Assembly: GCA_020439605.1 (NCBI GenBank)
Contig: JAGQSI010000006.1
Location: forward strand, 1 to 21,635
Length of the DNA: 21,635 nucleotides
Reading direction: 5' to 3'
DNA from: Acidimicrobiales bacterium
GTDB lineage: Bacteria > Actinomycetota > Acidimicrobiia > Acidimicrobiales > Iamiaceae
In this document: positions 1-9,047 of the stretch, piece after piece
Layout: every line of letters begins with the position of its first letter
How positions within the stretch are numbered: position 1 is the stretch's first letter
Position numbers and translations under genes: made by a program
Notes under the pieces: generated by a model
Seen by the model: only the letters and a program-made list of their open reading frames with translations
Told to the model about the DNA's origin: nothing
The model's database searches: none

Positions 1-1235
1 TCTCGACCATCGGATGCGACCGCACCAATACGCACCCGCTTGTCGAAACCTTTGGCGTCAACCATCTGCGAAGCCACGGTGCGCATCCAGATCAGTTCAT
101 AGAGACGAAGCTGATCTGCTCGAAGCTCTCCAGCAACCTGGGCCGGGGTTCGGAAGGTTTCACCGGCTGGACGAATTGCTTCGTGGGCCTCTTGGGCGTT
201 CTTTACCTTGCGGTCATAGGTGCGTGGAGCCGCTGGTAGATAGTCATCGCCGTAGAGGGAGCGAACCTGGTTGCGAGCCGCTGTGAGGGCGGTCTCCGAC
301 AGCGTGGTGCTGTCGGTACGCATATAGGTGATGTAGCCGTTCTGGTAAAGATCTTGAGCCACCCGCATGACCTGAGCAGAGCTCATGCGCAGCTTGCGAC
401 CACCTTCCTGCTGGAGAGTGGAAGTCATGAACGGCGCCTTGGGTTTGGACGAAAACGGCTTGTCCTCAACCGAACGCACACTGAAGGTGGAACCGGCCAA
501 CGCATCGGCGAGCCCACGAGCAGCCTGCTCGTCCAGAACCACCGACGACGTCTTGACCAATTGGCCTTGATCGTTGAAGTCCTTACCAGTTGCCACCTTG
601 GCGCCGTCCAGGCCAACAAGCGTTGCAGTGAAGTCCGGCGTGGTTGGGAAAAGAGCTTCAATATCCCAGTAGTCAGCAGAGTTGAACGCGATCCGTTCAC
701 GCTCACGCTCAACCACCAGACGCACCGCTGGTGACTGCACACGCCCAGCAGACAGGCCCCGGTTCACCTTGCGCCACAGCACCTCAGATACCGGGTAACC
801 AAAGAGACGGTCCACGATGCGACGGGTCTCTTGCGCGTCCACAAGACCCTCGTCGATCTCACGCCAGTTCTCAACAGCATGTTCGATGGCAGCGGGGGTG
901 ATCTCGTGAAACACCATTCGCTTGACGGGGACCTTTGGCTTGAGCACCTGCAACAGGTGCCAGCTAATGGCTTCTCCTTCGCGATCCTCGTCGGTTGCGA
1001 GATAGATCTCGTCGGCTTCTTTGAGCAGCGACTTGAGTTTGCGGATCACGTCCTTCTTGGACGCATGAACCTCGTAGGTGGGCTCAAAGCGGTTGTTCAC
1101 ATCGATGTTGAGACCACTCGCTGGCAGGTCACGAATGTGACCCACAGAGGATTCAACGTTGTAGCCACCACCCAAAAAGCCCGCGATGGTTCGGGCTTTG
1201 GCGGGGCTCTCGACGATTACCAACGGTTTTGACAC
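1..1235 (-). CDS. topA: DNA topoisomerase I, N-terminal part (cut by window edge)
   Basis: Type IA topoisomerase that relaxes negatively supercoiled DNA through a transient 5'-phosphotyrosine link. About 411 residues are visible and the C-terminus lies outside the window. Reading the reverse strand gives the TOPRIM start SKPLVIVESPAKA at residues 2-14, then the acidic TOPRIM motif ATDEDREGEAISWHL, the type IA core motif GLSAGRVQSPAVRLVV, and the catalytic motif YITYMRTDSTTLS with the active tyrosine at about residue 304. EAHEAIRP follows. The frame is unbroken to the edge. I chose the GTG at 1233-1235 because the family motif begins immediately after it and an in-frame TGA lies about 30 bases upstream. 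No strong ribosome binding site is visible. A TTGACA on the reverse strand (1267-1272) could be a -35 box, but no good -10 follows. It is divergent from the membrane-protein gene at 1331. Confidence 0.97.
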   Translation of the reverse strand, partial: MSKPLVIVESPAKARTIAGFLGGGYNVESSVGHIRDLPASGLNIDVNNRFEPTYEVHASKKDVIRKLKSLLKEADEIYLATDEDREGEAISWHLLQVLKPKVPVKRMVFHEITPAAIEHAVENWREIDEGLVDAQETRRIVDRLFGYPVSEVLWRKVNRGLSAGRVQSPAVRLVVERERERIAFNSADYWDIEALFPTTPDFTATLVGLDGAKVATGKDFNDQGQLVKTSSVVLDEQAARGLADALAGSTFSVRSVEDKPFSSKPKAPFMTSTLQQEGGRKLRMSSAQVMRVAQDLYQNGYITYMRTDSTTLSETALTAARNQVRSLYGDDYLPAAPRTYDRKVKNAQEAHEAIRPAGETFRTPAQVAGELRADQLRLYELIWMRTVASQMVDAKGFDKRVRIGAVASDGR

Positions 1236-1330
1236 GGCCGCTAGAGAACGCCATAAAGACCCACTCTGTCAACACCTGAGCTTTTTGAGGGTTGGCAACA
1301 AGACGCATCGGGCGGCCACGCTGGTAGGCG

Positions 1331-1828
1331 ATGTCAGTTGTTTTGACGCCTTCCACCCGCTCGCAGCGCTCCCGTCTGGCCCAACTCGGGCTCATGATTT
1401 TTGTTGCATCGCTGCCGATTGCGGCGATCCTCGCTGCACTCGTGACCTGGGCGGCGGCCGGCGTGTTTGTGGTGGTCTGGACGGTCGGTCTTTTGCTCGG
1501 GGCAAGCCAGCAAAGAATCTCCAGCCTGAAGGTGGATGACAACGGCATGCAATATGAGGCTGGCAACTTCGTACTGCGAGCAACTTGGGCAGACATTGAG
1601 CGAATCGAGCGAGCTGACCTGCCCGCCGGCCCGACCGAAGCTTTCGTGTTGAACCGGGGGCGGCTGCGTTGGGCCAAGTCCGCTGAAGCGAGGGCACAGG
1701 TCACTCAGCGGGGCTGGGACAAGCTCATCCCGATCGACGAGTTCGCTCCGCAATGGCCCAAGGGACGTCTCGCCGATGAGGTCAGAGCACACCGCCCGGA
1801 CCTGCTCAAGCAGCTCAAATCAGACTGA
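1331..1828 (+). CDS. Membrane protein of unknown function with PH-like soluble tail
   Basis: 165 residues, not assigned to a named family. Residues about 19-58 are strongly hydrophobic and should form two closely spaced membrane helices. The remaining 105 residues are soluble and contain a pattern (KVDDNGMQYE..., WADIERIE..., LIPIDEF...W..G.LADEVRAHRPDLL) that resembles bacterial PH-like domains of small actinobacterial membrane proteins. The closing phrase of prolines, aspartate and leucines after a W..G is typical of that group as I know it. The gene is divergent from topA with a 95-base gap and its last 9 bases overlap the end of the convergent livHMF gene. Start ATG at 1331 is preceded only by a weak GGTAGG. 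Coding looks real because the hydrophobic and amphipathic pattern is coherent, but the function is unknown. Confidence 0.7.
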   Translation: MSVVLTPSTRSQRSRLAQLGLMIFVASLPIAAILAALVTWAAAGVFVVVWTVGLLLGASQQRISSLKVDDNGMQYEAGNFVLRATWADIERIERADLPAGPTEAFVLNRGRLRWAKSAEARAQVTQRGWDKLIPIDEFAPQWPKGRLADEVRAHRPDLLKQLKSD

Positions 1829-4690
1829 CGCACCCAAGTAGGCGGCTGTCAACGCGGCTAGGTCCACCTCCGAGGCTGGGCCCGCCCACGCCACCTTGCC
1901 CAGATCGAGCACAACCACTTGGTCCGCCAGTTCCAGCACTGTGCCTGCTTGTTCCTCAACCAGGACCAAAGAACAACCGAGATCGCGTAACTCGCCAAGC
2001 GCCTCCACCACGGTGGCAACGGCCATTGGAGCAAGGCCCAAAGACGGCTCATCGGCAATGAATACTGCGGGAGGATCCGCTAACGCCACCGCCATCGCCA
2101 ACTGTTGCTGTTCTCCCCCAGACATGAGCCCTGCAAGTTGTGAGCGGCGTTCGCCAAGGATTGGGAAACGATCCCGGGCATTCTGACGGGCCTTGTCGCT
2201 GCGTAGCCGTATAGCGAGGTTGTCATCCACGCTGAGGCCCGGGAAGATGCCACGGGCCTCAGGGGCGAGCACCAGACCTCGGCGTGCGCGTTCGAATGGT
2301 GCCATGTGGCTGATGTCCACCCCATCGAGCCATACAGATCCACCACTTTGAGTGAGAGCCCCTGCCACTGCAGCGCACATGGTTGATTTACCAGCGCCGT
2401 TGGCACCGAGCACAGCAACCACCGAGCCCCTTGGCACGACCAGATCTATCCCGTGAAGAACCTCAACTTCGCCGTAGCCAGCACGTAGGCCCCGAATCGC
2501 GAGCACCGGATCGGATACTGGATCGGATACCGACGCCGAGCCCTCAACCTCGCTCGTAGCGGGCTCGTCGGTTGGCTGGTCTGCGGGCGTGGCAACAGGC
2601 TCGCCGATGGGCTTGGTAATGGGCTCGTCGGTGGGTTCGTCAGTGGGCGTGGCACTGCGTTTGGCGTTGCGACGTTCACGGGCCGCTCCCCCAACTTCGG
2701 CAAGGATCCCGTCGGGTTCACGAGCTAGACCAACCGCCCCGAGACCAAACAGCAATGCCGCCAACTCTGGCGAGGCCAGCAGTTCTCGGACTCCACCGGG
2801 AATCCAACCCCATGGAGCACCTTGCCAACTCGAACCAATCCCTTCAAGCACAACCGGAAACGCCGCATAGACCAATCCGGCTAGTACCGCCCCACCGGGT
2901 CTACGTATGCCGAACGTGACCGCTACCGCCAACCACACCAGACCAAGCAACGGTGGGGCGCTGGTGTTGGTCATCGGCGAGTTGACCAGAGCGAAGAACG
3001 CTCCGCCAAGACCCGCGAGCGCTGCGGAGATTGCGAACAGGACAAGCTTCGTGCGAACAGGGGCCACACCCGATGTAGCCGCAGCAACCTCCGAGGACCG
3101 CACAGCGAGAATGGCCCTGCCAGTAGCTGAGCGTTCCAGGTTGGCGATGATCCCAACCACACCAAACACCACCAGCAACAACACCGTGGTCATCACAGCT
3201 GGCTCGCCGAGATCGATCGGCCCGTAGACCGGTTTGGGAATGGACCATCCCCTAGATCCGTTACGAACACCTTCGAGTTGAAAGACAAGGCGATCACCAA
3301 CGAACGCGAGTGCCAGAGTGGCCAACGCGAGCGACAGTCCGCCCAGACGCAGTGAAGGCAGCGCAACAAGCAAACCAACCAGTGCAGCCACCACTACCGC
3401 TGCGAGCGCCGCGACCCAGAACTCAAGCCTGCCGTTGACCATGATGACAGGCACAGTGCTTGGCCACTGGTGGTTCACCAGCCATCCCGCAGTGAAACCA
3501 CCGATCGTAACAAACGCGGCTTGGGCCAGATTGATCATTCCCCCGAGACCAGTCACCACCACGAACGACAACAGCACCAATGACAACGCCAAGCCACGAT
3601 TTACCACTCCACCCCAGTAGGCGTCGGCCATGAACCATGCGTAACCCGCCAAACCAAGCGCGGCGACGATCCATGGCGCTCGCCTTCTCCACGGGCTCAG
3701 ATCTGATCGAGGATCAGCACTAGGTGCGTCCTCGGCCACAGAGCCGGCCTGACGGCCCTTGGTGGGCATGAAGAACAACAGCCCGAACAACAATAGGAAC
3801 GGCACGGCACTGCGAAAGCCGGACAGGTCTGTGAGAACCTTCGGGGCATATCCATGCACCAGGTTCTGGATCACCCCTAGGCCAAGCCCCGCGGCAAACG
3901 CCACTGGCACAGAACGCAACCGTGCTGCGACGGCAGCAGCGAATGAAGCCAACACCACCACATGGAATGTGATGGGCGACAGGTCGAACAGCGGTGCGAT
4001 GAGCACCCCAGCTAGACCAGCAAGCACCGATGTGATCGCCCACACCCGACGCGATGCGCGATCCGTGTCGATTCCTCGCAGTTGAGCAAGTCCTTGACGA
4101 TCTACAGCAGCGCGTGTCTCTAGACCGAGACGAGTCTTTCGTAACAGATACCAGAGCACTGCGGCACTCAGTGCAGCAGCGATGAGCACCGCTAGCTGAT
4201 CGGAGTTGATGGCCACACCACGGGTGATGGTGAAGGTGTTGGCAGGTACAGGACCGATGCCAGGTGGGCGCACCCCAACGTCTCCACCAAGCCTCGCAAG
4301 CTCCATCCCGAAGAGGGAATGGCCTGCCTCAACCAGCAGCAACATTGCGGCCGGCAACGCAATCAACAGACCAATAGAACCAACTAGACGTGCGGTCTCA
4401 GGGGCATGGGACAGCCTTCTGAACAACAACGCATCAAGTGCTACACCCAACGCGGGTGCAAAGACCCCGATCGCCAGGATTGCAGCAGGGATTATCGCCA
4501 ACCCCAGACCGCCCTCGGCGCGAGGTTGGTGGAGCAGGTAATAGACGAGTGCCGTGGCATAGGCAACAGCGCCATGACCGACGTTGAAGATCCCCGAGGT
4601 CTGGTACGTGAGTACCAGACCAGATGCGAGGATGGCGTATAGACCGCCGGCCACCGCTCCTGCGATGACCAGACTCCAGAATTCGATCAT
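1820..4690 (-). CDS. Branched-chain amino-acid-type ABC transporter, fused LivH-LivM permease and LivF ATPase
   Basis: A single unbroken 956-residue frame carries three normally separate subunits. Residues 1 to about 310 are a LivH-type permease (VNVGHGA-like NVGHGAVAY near residue 36; EAA-type loop AQLRGIDTDRASRRVWAI). Residues about 335-650 are a LivM-type permease (NLAQAAF; second EAA-type loop SSEVAAATSGVAPVRTKL). Residues about 675-728 are a hydrophilic linker rich in P, T, D and E with repeated PTDEP. Residues about 729-956 are a LivF ATPase with Walker A GANGAGKST near 761, the Q-loop region APEARGIFPGLSV, signature LMSGGEQQQLAMAVAL, and Walker B VFIADEPSLGLAP. Start ATG at 4690 follows the binding-protein stop by 39 bases with only a weak ribosome binding site. 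Together with the lipoprotein and separate LivG it would form one importer. The actual substrate cannot be read from sequence; amino acids, amides and other small acids are all known for this family. Confidence 0.95.
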   Translation of the reverse strand: MIEFWSLVIAGAVAGGLYAILASGLVLTYQTSGIFNVGHGAVAYATALVYYLLHQPRAEGGLGLAIIPAAILAIGVFAPALGVALDALLFRRLSHAPETARLVGSIGLLIALPAAMLLLVEAGHSLFGMELARLGGDVGVRPPGIGPVPANTFTITRGVAINSDQLAVLIAAALSAAVLWYLLRKTRLGLETRAAVDRQGLAQLRGIDTDRASRRVWAITSVLAGLAGVLIAPLFDLSPITFHVVVLASFAAAVAARLRSVPVAFAAGLGLGVIQNLVHGYAPKVLTDLSGFRSAVPFLLLFGLLFFMPTKGRQAGSVAEDAPSADPRSDLSPWRRRAPWIVAALGLAGYAWFMADAYWGGVVNRGLALSLVLLSFVVVTGLGGMINLAQAAFVTIGGFTAGWLVNHQWPSTVPVIMVNGRLEFWVAALAAVVVAALVGLLVALPSLRLGGLSLALATLALAFVGDRLVFQLEGVRNGSRGWSIPKPVYGPIDLGEPAVMTTVLLLVVFGVVGIIANLERSATGRAILAVRSSEVAAATSGVAPVRTKLVLFAISAALAGLGGAFFALVNSPMTNTSAPPLLGLVWLAVAVTFGIRRPGGAVLAGLVYAAFPVVLEGIGSSWQGAPWGWIPGGVRELLASPELAALLFGLGAVGLAREPDGILAEVGGAARERRNAKRSATPTDEPTDEPITKPIGEPVATPADQPTDEPATSEVEGSASVSDPVSDPVLAIRGLRAGYGEVEVLHGIDLVVPRGSVVAVLGANGAGKSTMCAAVAGALTQSGGSVWLDGVDISHMAPFERARRGLVLAPEARGIFPGLSVDDNLAIRLRSDKARQNARDRFPILGERRSQLAGLMSGGEQQQLAMAVALADPPAVFIADEPSLGLAPMAVATVVEALGELRDLGCSLVLVEEQAGTVLELADQVVVLDLGKVAWAGPASEVDLAALTAAYLGASV
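2507..2660 (-). repeat. Degenerate repeats encoding the PTDEP-rich linker of the fusion protein
   Basis: The stretch between the LivM and LivF domains is built of short imperfect repeats. GGATCGGATAC occurs twice near 2510-2529, and several GGGCTCGTCGGT-like units follow from about 2560 to 2645. They encode the repeated PTDEP/EPxxxP pattern. The repeats suggest the linker grew by slippage and tolerates length changes. All differences keep the reading frame open. Confidence 0.55.
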
Positions 4691-4729
4691 GTTGCGCTGC
4701 GCCTAGCCACGGCTCTCATTGGGTGCGGG

Positions 4730-5995
4730 TTAACCGATCTCGATGTTGTCGCCGCACACCAACGGGACTACCGGCACGAACTCTTTGCCCTTCACCTCGG
4801 TTAGCGCACTACAAGGAACAGCCTGGTTGTGCTTGGCCGGCCAGTCAGAAGGCCCAACTGCACCTTCCATCTCGTAGGTGAAATCTCCACCGTTGAGTGT
4901 CTCGAGGAACTTCTCGACCGTCAGGTCCTCGCCGGTTTCTTCCAAGGCTTTGATGAACATGTCAGCGGACCAGTATCCGGCCACGAGCGAGAGGCTCAGT
5001 TTGGCATCTGCCTTGACGGCATGTACCGCGTCGATGAGTTCCTTGTTCGCTGGAAGTGCTGGATCCATACCGAACTGGGTGTTGACAAACACCCCGTCGT
5101 AACCATCGGCACCCAACAGCAGTGGACTGTAGGAGGGGGTGATGATCATGCCTTCGTAGTTGGCTGCTTGAAGCGCTGCGGCGAGCTTGGTGCCAGACAG
5201 TGTTGCTTGCAGGTAGATGATGTCGGGCGCATCGCCTCCATCTGCCTTGAGCAGCTCGGTCACGAATGGGCTGGCGTCGCCAAGCACTTCTGGAGGGCCG
5301 GGTAGCACTGCACCGTCGTAGACCACCTCAAAGCCTTGGTCCTCTACCGATGCCGACAACAAGGCGATGCCACCGCGGGCGCCGTCGTTGTCCTCACCGA
5401 TGAACGCAACCGTCTTGTCGGCGTCCCCGTCGAAGTATTCCTTCAACGTGGTTCCGAGGGCGTTGGAGCCAACCTTGAGTGATGGATGAGTCACACATCC
5501 GGTGATTCCGAAGGCCACTTCGTTCTCACAGAAGGATGGGTTGACGCCGTAGCCAAAGGTCGGGATGTCATTCTCAACGATGAAGTCGCCGGCGCCGGGC
5601 AGCCCGCTCATCATCGGCAACAAAGCAAACGCCTTGTCCTTCTCGATGAGTTTGCGGACGTTGTCGAGGTCCTTGGCTGGTTCGTTGTTCGAGTCCTGTG
5701 CTCCCAAGAACTCCAGTTGGCGCCCGTGTACGCCGCCGGCGTCGTTGGCAACCTTGAAACGAGCTTCTACGCCAAGGGCTGCGTCTCCGAAGAAGGGTGC
5801 GTAAACAGAACCGCCAACAACGATCTTGTCGTCGGTGATCCCACGCGTGGTACGAGTCTGCTCGGCTCCCTTGTCCTTGTCCTTGTTGGAAGCTGCAGGG
5901 CCCTCGTCTTCAACGCTCTTTGAGCAGGCCGAGGCCAACAGCAGCGATGCAACGCCGAGCGTTGCTGCTATTGAGCGGGTGAGTGTGCGTTGCAC
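4730..5995 (-). CDS. ABC transporter substrate-binding lipoprotein, Leu/Ile/Val-binding family
   Basis: 421 residues of the periplasmic-binding-protein type 6 (LivJ/LivK-like) family, which captures the ligand outside the membrane and passes it to the LivH/LivM channel. The N-terminus has a signal sequence ending in a lipobox-like LASAC, with the lipidated cysteine at residue 24, then a charged linker (NKDKDKGAEQ). The mature domain begins ITDDKIVVGGSVY and includes the family pattern FKVANDAGGVHGRQLEF. The start is a GTG at 5993-5995. It is supported by AAAGGAG (reverse complement of 6002-6008) six bases upstream, the best ribosome binding site in the operon. It lies between livG (106-base gap, holding a 12-bp tandem repeat) and the fused permease/ATPase gene (39-base gap). 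Ligand specificity is not determinable here. Confidence 0.93.
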   Translation of the reverse strand: MQRTLTRSIAATLGVASLLLASACSKSVEDEGPAASNKDKDKGAEQTRTTRGITDDKIVVGGSVYAPFFGDAALGVEARFKVANDAGGVHGRQLEFLGAQDSNNEPAKDLDNVRKLIEKDKAFALLPMMSGLPGAGDFIVENDIPTFGYGVNPSFCENEVAFGITGCVTHPSLKVGSNALGTTLKEYFDGDADKTVAFIGEDNDGARGGIALLSASVEDQGFEVVYDGAVLPGPPEVLGDASPFVTELLKADGGDAPDIIYLQATLSGTKLAAALQAANYEGMIITPSYSPLLLGADGYDGVFVNTQFGMDPALPANKELIDAVHAVKADAKLSLSLVAGYWSADMFIKALEETGEDLTVEKFLETLNGGDFTYEMEGAVGPSDWPAKHNQAVPCSALTEVKGKEFVPVVPLVCGDNIEIG

Positions 5996-6037
5996 TGGGT
6001 TCTCCTTTGGTGGTGTGGCTGTAGTTCAGATAGTGAG

Positions 6038-6102
6038 TTGATGGCTGGGTTGATGGCTGGGTTGATGGCTGGGTTGATGGCTGGGTTGATGGCTGGGTTG
6101 AT
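6038..6102. repeat. 12-bp tandem repeat between livG and the binding-protein gene
   Basis: Five perfect copies of TTGATGGCTGGG (plus strand) occupy 6038-6097. A truncated sixth copy (TTGAT) runs into the livG stop codon at 6102-6104. On the transcribed strand the unit reads CCCAGCCATCAA. The array ends about 30 bases upstream of the ribosome binding site of the binding-protein gene. Perfect identity of the units points to recent or ongoing slippage. Confidence 0.95.
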
Positions 6103-6887
6103 CAAGCGGACACACCGAGGTAGGCCTCGGCAACCGCTGGGTTGTTACGGATTTCCTCGGGGGTGCCGGTGGCGAGCACTCGACCGAGGTGCAAGACCAC
6201 GATGCGATCAACGTTGTCCATCACGAAGCCAACGTCATGCTCAACAAGCAACACGGAGGTTCCTTCATCGTCTCGCAGCGATCGCACGATGTCGCCAAAA
6301 CGATCGGCCTCGCCGTGGTCGAGTCCTGAAGCTGGTTCATCGAGCAACAGAACCGAAGGTTGATCGACTAGCGCCCTGGCCAATTCAACGAGCCGAGCAG
6401 TTCCAATCGGCAGGCCTGCCGCTCGTTCATTTCGGATTGAGCTGAGGCCGCAGCGCTCAAGCACTTCGCCCGCACGTTGCCTGCGCTCGTTCTCAAGTCG
6501 GCGGCGCGCTATCGGTGCAACCAGATCTGCGAGCACTCCTCCGTTACCTCCACGCCATTCGGTGGCTACAAGGAGGTTCTCCTCAACGCTCAACCAGCCA
6601 AATAGCTGTACCCTTTGAAAGGTTCGACGTAGCCCAGACCTGGCGCGACGATGCGAAGACCACGCCGTGGCGTCTTGTCCGTTGAGCTGAACCTTTCCAC
6701 GATCCGCTAACCGCACCCCTGAAATCACGTCGAACAAGGTGGTCTTACCCGCACCGTTGGCACCTATGAGCCCGCAGATCTCGCCCTCGTAGAGTTGCAG
6801 TGACACCCCGTCGAGCGCGGAGATGCCACCGAATCGCACCCCAATATCTGTGAGGTCCAGTGCTTTGTTCTTGATGTCGACCGTCAC
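6102..6887 (-). CDS. livG: ABC transporter ATP-binding protein, LivG type
   Basis: 261-residue ATPase, the second nucleotide-binding subunit of the importer. It has Walker A GANGAGKTT near residue 42, a LivG-typical Q-loop region RTFQRVQLFGWLSVEENLL, Walker B VLLLDEPASGLD, and the closing IRNNPAVAEAYLGVSA common in LivG proteins. The ABC signature reads LPIGTARLVELARAL instead of the usual LSGGQ-like form; similar degenerate signatures occur in actinobacterial LivG relatives as I recall. The start is GTG at 6885-6887 with AGGGGG six bases upstream. It is the first gene of the operon and is divergent from the short-chain dehydrogenase gene. The separate LivG partners the LivF domain fused to the permeases. 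Confidence 0.93.
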   Translation of the reverse strand: MTVDIKNKALDLTDIGVRFGGISALDGVSLQLYEGEICGLIGANGAGKTTLFDVISGVRLADRGKVQLNGQDATAWSSHRRARSGLRRTFQRVQLFGWLSVEENLLVATEWRGGNGGVLADLVAPIARRRLENERRQRAGEVLERCGLSSIRNERAAGLPIGTARLVELARALVDQPSVLLLDEPASGLDHGEADRFGDIVRSLRDDEGTSVLLVEHDVGFVMDNVDRIVVLHLGRVLATGTPEEIRNNPAVAEAYLGVSA

Positions 6888-6919
6888 TCGCTTCCCCCTG
6901 AAAGCCTGTTGCGGTCACC

Positions 6920-6953
6920 CCCACACTAGTGGGTCAAAAGTCACACCTTGACC
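6920..6953. promoter_or_regulatory. Inverted repeats in the liv/dehydrogenase divergent region
   Basis: Two adjacent symmetrical sequences lie in the 142-base divergent region. CCCAC-ACTA-GTGGG covers 6920-6933 and has the self-complementary core CACTAGTG. GGTCAA, ten bases, TTGACC covers 6932-6953. Their location between two divergent genes suggests an operator for a shared regulator. No regulator gene is adjacent, and no convincing -10 box could be placed. The symmetry is seen; the operator role is inference. Confidence 0.4.
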
Positions 6954-7029
6954 AGATCCGGATAACCACCACCTCCACCGAGTCGCTAACGTCGCTCGGA
7001 GCTAGTCGGGCCGAGCCAAGGAGCCGTAA

Positions 7030-7788
7030 ATGTCCACCACCCGCTTTGAAGGCGCAACAGCGATCGTCACCGGCGCCGCATCAGGAATTGGCCGCGCAAC
7101 TGCGCTTCGCCTCGCTGCTGATGGCGCCAAAGTGGGCTGTGTTGATCTAGCCGATGCGGTGGATGAGACCGTTGAGCTCATTCGCAACGCTGGCGGTACC
7201 GCGGTCGCAGCTCGGGTGAACGTGACCGACGAACAAAGCGTGGCTGCTGGCGTAGAGACAGTCACCGCAGCGCTCGGGCCAGCAACGATTCTTGCCAACG
7301 TTGCCGGTGTCTTGCGTTTCGGGATATTCCATGAATCGAGCGTGGAAGATTTCGATCTTCAGATCGCGGTCAACCTGAAGGGACCGTTCCTGATGTCTCG
7401 GGCAGTCATCCCTCACATGCTCGAAGCCGGCAAGGGCGCCATTGCCAACGTTGCTTCTTCGGCGGGGATGTTCGGCCAGGCGTACATGCCCGGATACGCG
7501 GCCTCGAAGGGTGGCGTGGTGATGCTCACTCGTGCCATTGCCTGGGAGTATCACAAGGTTGGCATCCGAGCCAACGCTGTATCTCCGGGCGGGGTGGACA
7601 CGTCCATGACCGGCCAGGTTGAGTTCCCGAAGGACATCGATTTCAGTCTCGTCAAAAAGACCGTCGCCCCCAACTACCAGATGATGCAACCCGAGGAACC
7701 CGCCGCGCTCATTGCCTACCTCTGCTCTGGGGAAGCAGCAGCGATCAATGGTGCAGTAATCCCGATCGACTACGGCATCACCGCCTGA
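7030..7788 (+). CDS. Short-chain dehydrogenase/reductase (classical SDR)
   Basis: 252 residues, NAD(P)-dependent oxidoreductase with a Rossmann fold. Visible motifs are the cofactor loop TGAASGIG at residues 14-21, Asp39 after the second strand (CVDLAD, which favours NAD over NADP), NVAG at 90-93, and the catalytic set Asn115, Ser143, Tyr156 and Lys160 (YAASK), followed by the substrate-side SPGGVDTSM. Length is typical for the classical family. The start ATG has AAGGAG (7018-7023) six bases upstream. It is followed after 20 bases by an acyl-CoA dehydrogenase gene, so the two probably form an operon acting on a fatty-acid or CoA-ester intermediate. The substrate cannot be named from sequence. 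Confidence 0.93.
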   Translation: MSTTRFEGATAIVTGAASGIGRATALRLAADGAKVGCVDLADAVDETVELIRNAGGTAVAARVNVTDEQSVAAGVETVTAALGPATILANVAGVLRFGIFHESSVEDFDLQIAVNLKGPFLMSRAVIPHMLEAGKGAIANVASSAGMFGQAYMPGYAASKGGVVMLTRAIAWEYHKVGIRANAVSPGGVDTSMTGQVEFPKDIDFSLVKKTVAPNYQMMQPEEPAALIAYLCSGEAAAINGAVIPIDYGITA

Positions 7789-7808
7789 TTCGGGGGTACG
7801 GTCCGGAT

Positions 7809-9047
7809 ATGGACTTTGCCTTCTCCCCGCGCTGTGAGGAACTTCGCAGCGAACTGCTCGACTTCATGGACTCTCACGTCTATCCGGCCGAGTCCGTCTA
7901 CGCCAGCCAGATTCAAGAGAGTGGAAATCCGCATTCGCATCCTGCGGTCATGGAGGAACTCAAGACCGAGGCCCGCAAGCGCGGTCTGTGGAACCTGTTT
8001 CTTCCCCACAAGACCAAATGGACAGATGGGCTCTCCAACCTGGACTACGCACCTCTCGCAGAGATCATGGGCCGAAGCCATATCGCTTCGCAGGCCTGCA
8101 ACTGTTCGGCGCCAGACACCGGCAACATGGAACTGCTCACGATGTTCGCCACTCCCGAGCAACAAGAAGAGTGGCTCTATCCCCTTCTCGAAGGTGAGAT
8201 CCGCTCAGCGTTCGCCATGACCGAACCAGCCGTTGCCAGCTCAGATGCAACCAATATCGAGTGCCGTGTTGAGCGTGTCGGCGATGAGTACGTGATCAAC
8301 GGACGCAAGTGGTGGATATCGGGCGCCGCCGACGAGCGTTGCAAGTTGTTCATCTTGATGGGCAAGACGGACCCGAGCGCTCCTCGCCATCTCCAACAGT
8401 CCATGGTGCTAGTGCCCCGTGACACCCCGGGCGTTGAGATTGTTCGGTCGCTTCCCGTGTTTGGATATCAGGATCAAGAGGGCCACTGTGAGATCATTTT
8501 CACTGACATGAAGGTTCCGGTGACCAATGTTCTCGGGACCGAGGGAAGCGGTTTTGCTCTGGCCCAGGCTCGCCTCGGCCCTGGCCGCATCCACCATTGC
8601 ATGCGTTGTATCGGTGCCGCCGAACGGGCTCTTGAGCTGATGTGCAAGCGGGTTACGGAACGGGTTGCCTTCGGTAGGCCGCTCGCTGAACAAGGCGTGA
8701 TCCGTGAGTGGATCGCGGACTCTCGCATGGAGATCGAGCAGGCTCGGCTACTCACCTTGAAAGCCGCCTATCTGATGGACACCGTGGGCAACAAGGGTGC
8801 CGCGGTTGAGATCTCGGCCATCAAGGTTGTGGCACCCAACGTGGCGCTACGGGTGATCGACCGAGCGATCCAGGCCCACGGTGGCGCAGGGGTGAGCGAC
8901 GATTTCCCCCTTGCTGGCATGTATGCGGGGATTCGCACGCTGCGCCTGGCCGATGGTCCAGATGAGGTGCATCGTCGCCAGGTAGCCAAGCGAGAACTGG
9001 GCCGCTACTCATCGGTAGAGGTTCCACCAGATGTTGGTAGGCGCTGA
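7809..9047 (+). CDS. Acyl-CoA dehydrogenase, ACAD10/11-like
   Basis: 412-residue flavoenzyme expected to introduce an alpha,beta double bond into an acyl-CoA. Recognised by the FAD/substrate motif [23 protein letters not shown], the [22 protein letters not shown] block, [14 protein letters not shown], and the C-terminal [15 protein letters not shown]. At the site of the usual catalytic glutamate in the C-terminal [13 protein letters not shown] stretch there is an aspartate (about residue 382), as in ACAD10/11-type members. Start ATG at 7809 lies 20 bases after the SDR stop with a weak ribosome binding site, which suggests translation coupled to the SDR gene. The 3' end overlaps the convergent nhaA gene by 43 bases. 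Chain-length preference is unknown. Confidence 0.93.
   Translation: MDFAFSPRCEELRSELLDFMDSHVYPAESVYASQIQESGNPHSHPAVMEELKTEARKRGLWNLFLPHKTKWTDGLSNLDYAPLAEIMGRSHIASQACNCSAPDTGNMELLTMFATPEQQEEWLYPLLEGEIRSAFAMTEPAVASSDATNIECRVERVGDEYVINGRKWWISGAADERCKLFILMGKTDPSAPRHLQQSMVLVPRDTPGVEIVRSLPVFGYQDQEGHCEIIFTDMKVPVTNVLGTEGSGFALAQARLGPGRIHHCMRCIGAAERALELMCKRVTERVAFGRPLAEQGVIREWIADSRMEIEQARLLTLKAAYLMDTVGNKGAAVEISAIKVVAPNVALRVIDRAIQAHGGAGVSDDFPLAGMYAGIRTLRLADGPDEVHRRQVAKRELGRYSSVEVPPDVGRR

Noticed and set aside
1233..1253. ATG at about 1251-1253 as the topA start
   Set aside because: That ATG is in a different frame from the topoisomerase motifs; the GTG at 1233-1235 is in frame and directly precedes the conserved N-terminus.
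6038..6109. Possible CRISPR-like array
   Set aside because: The units are 12 bp and directly adjacent with no spacers; it is a simple tandem repeat.
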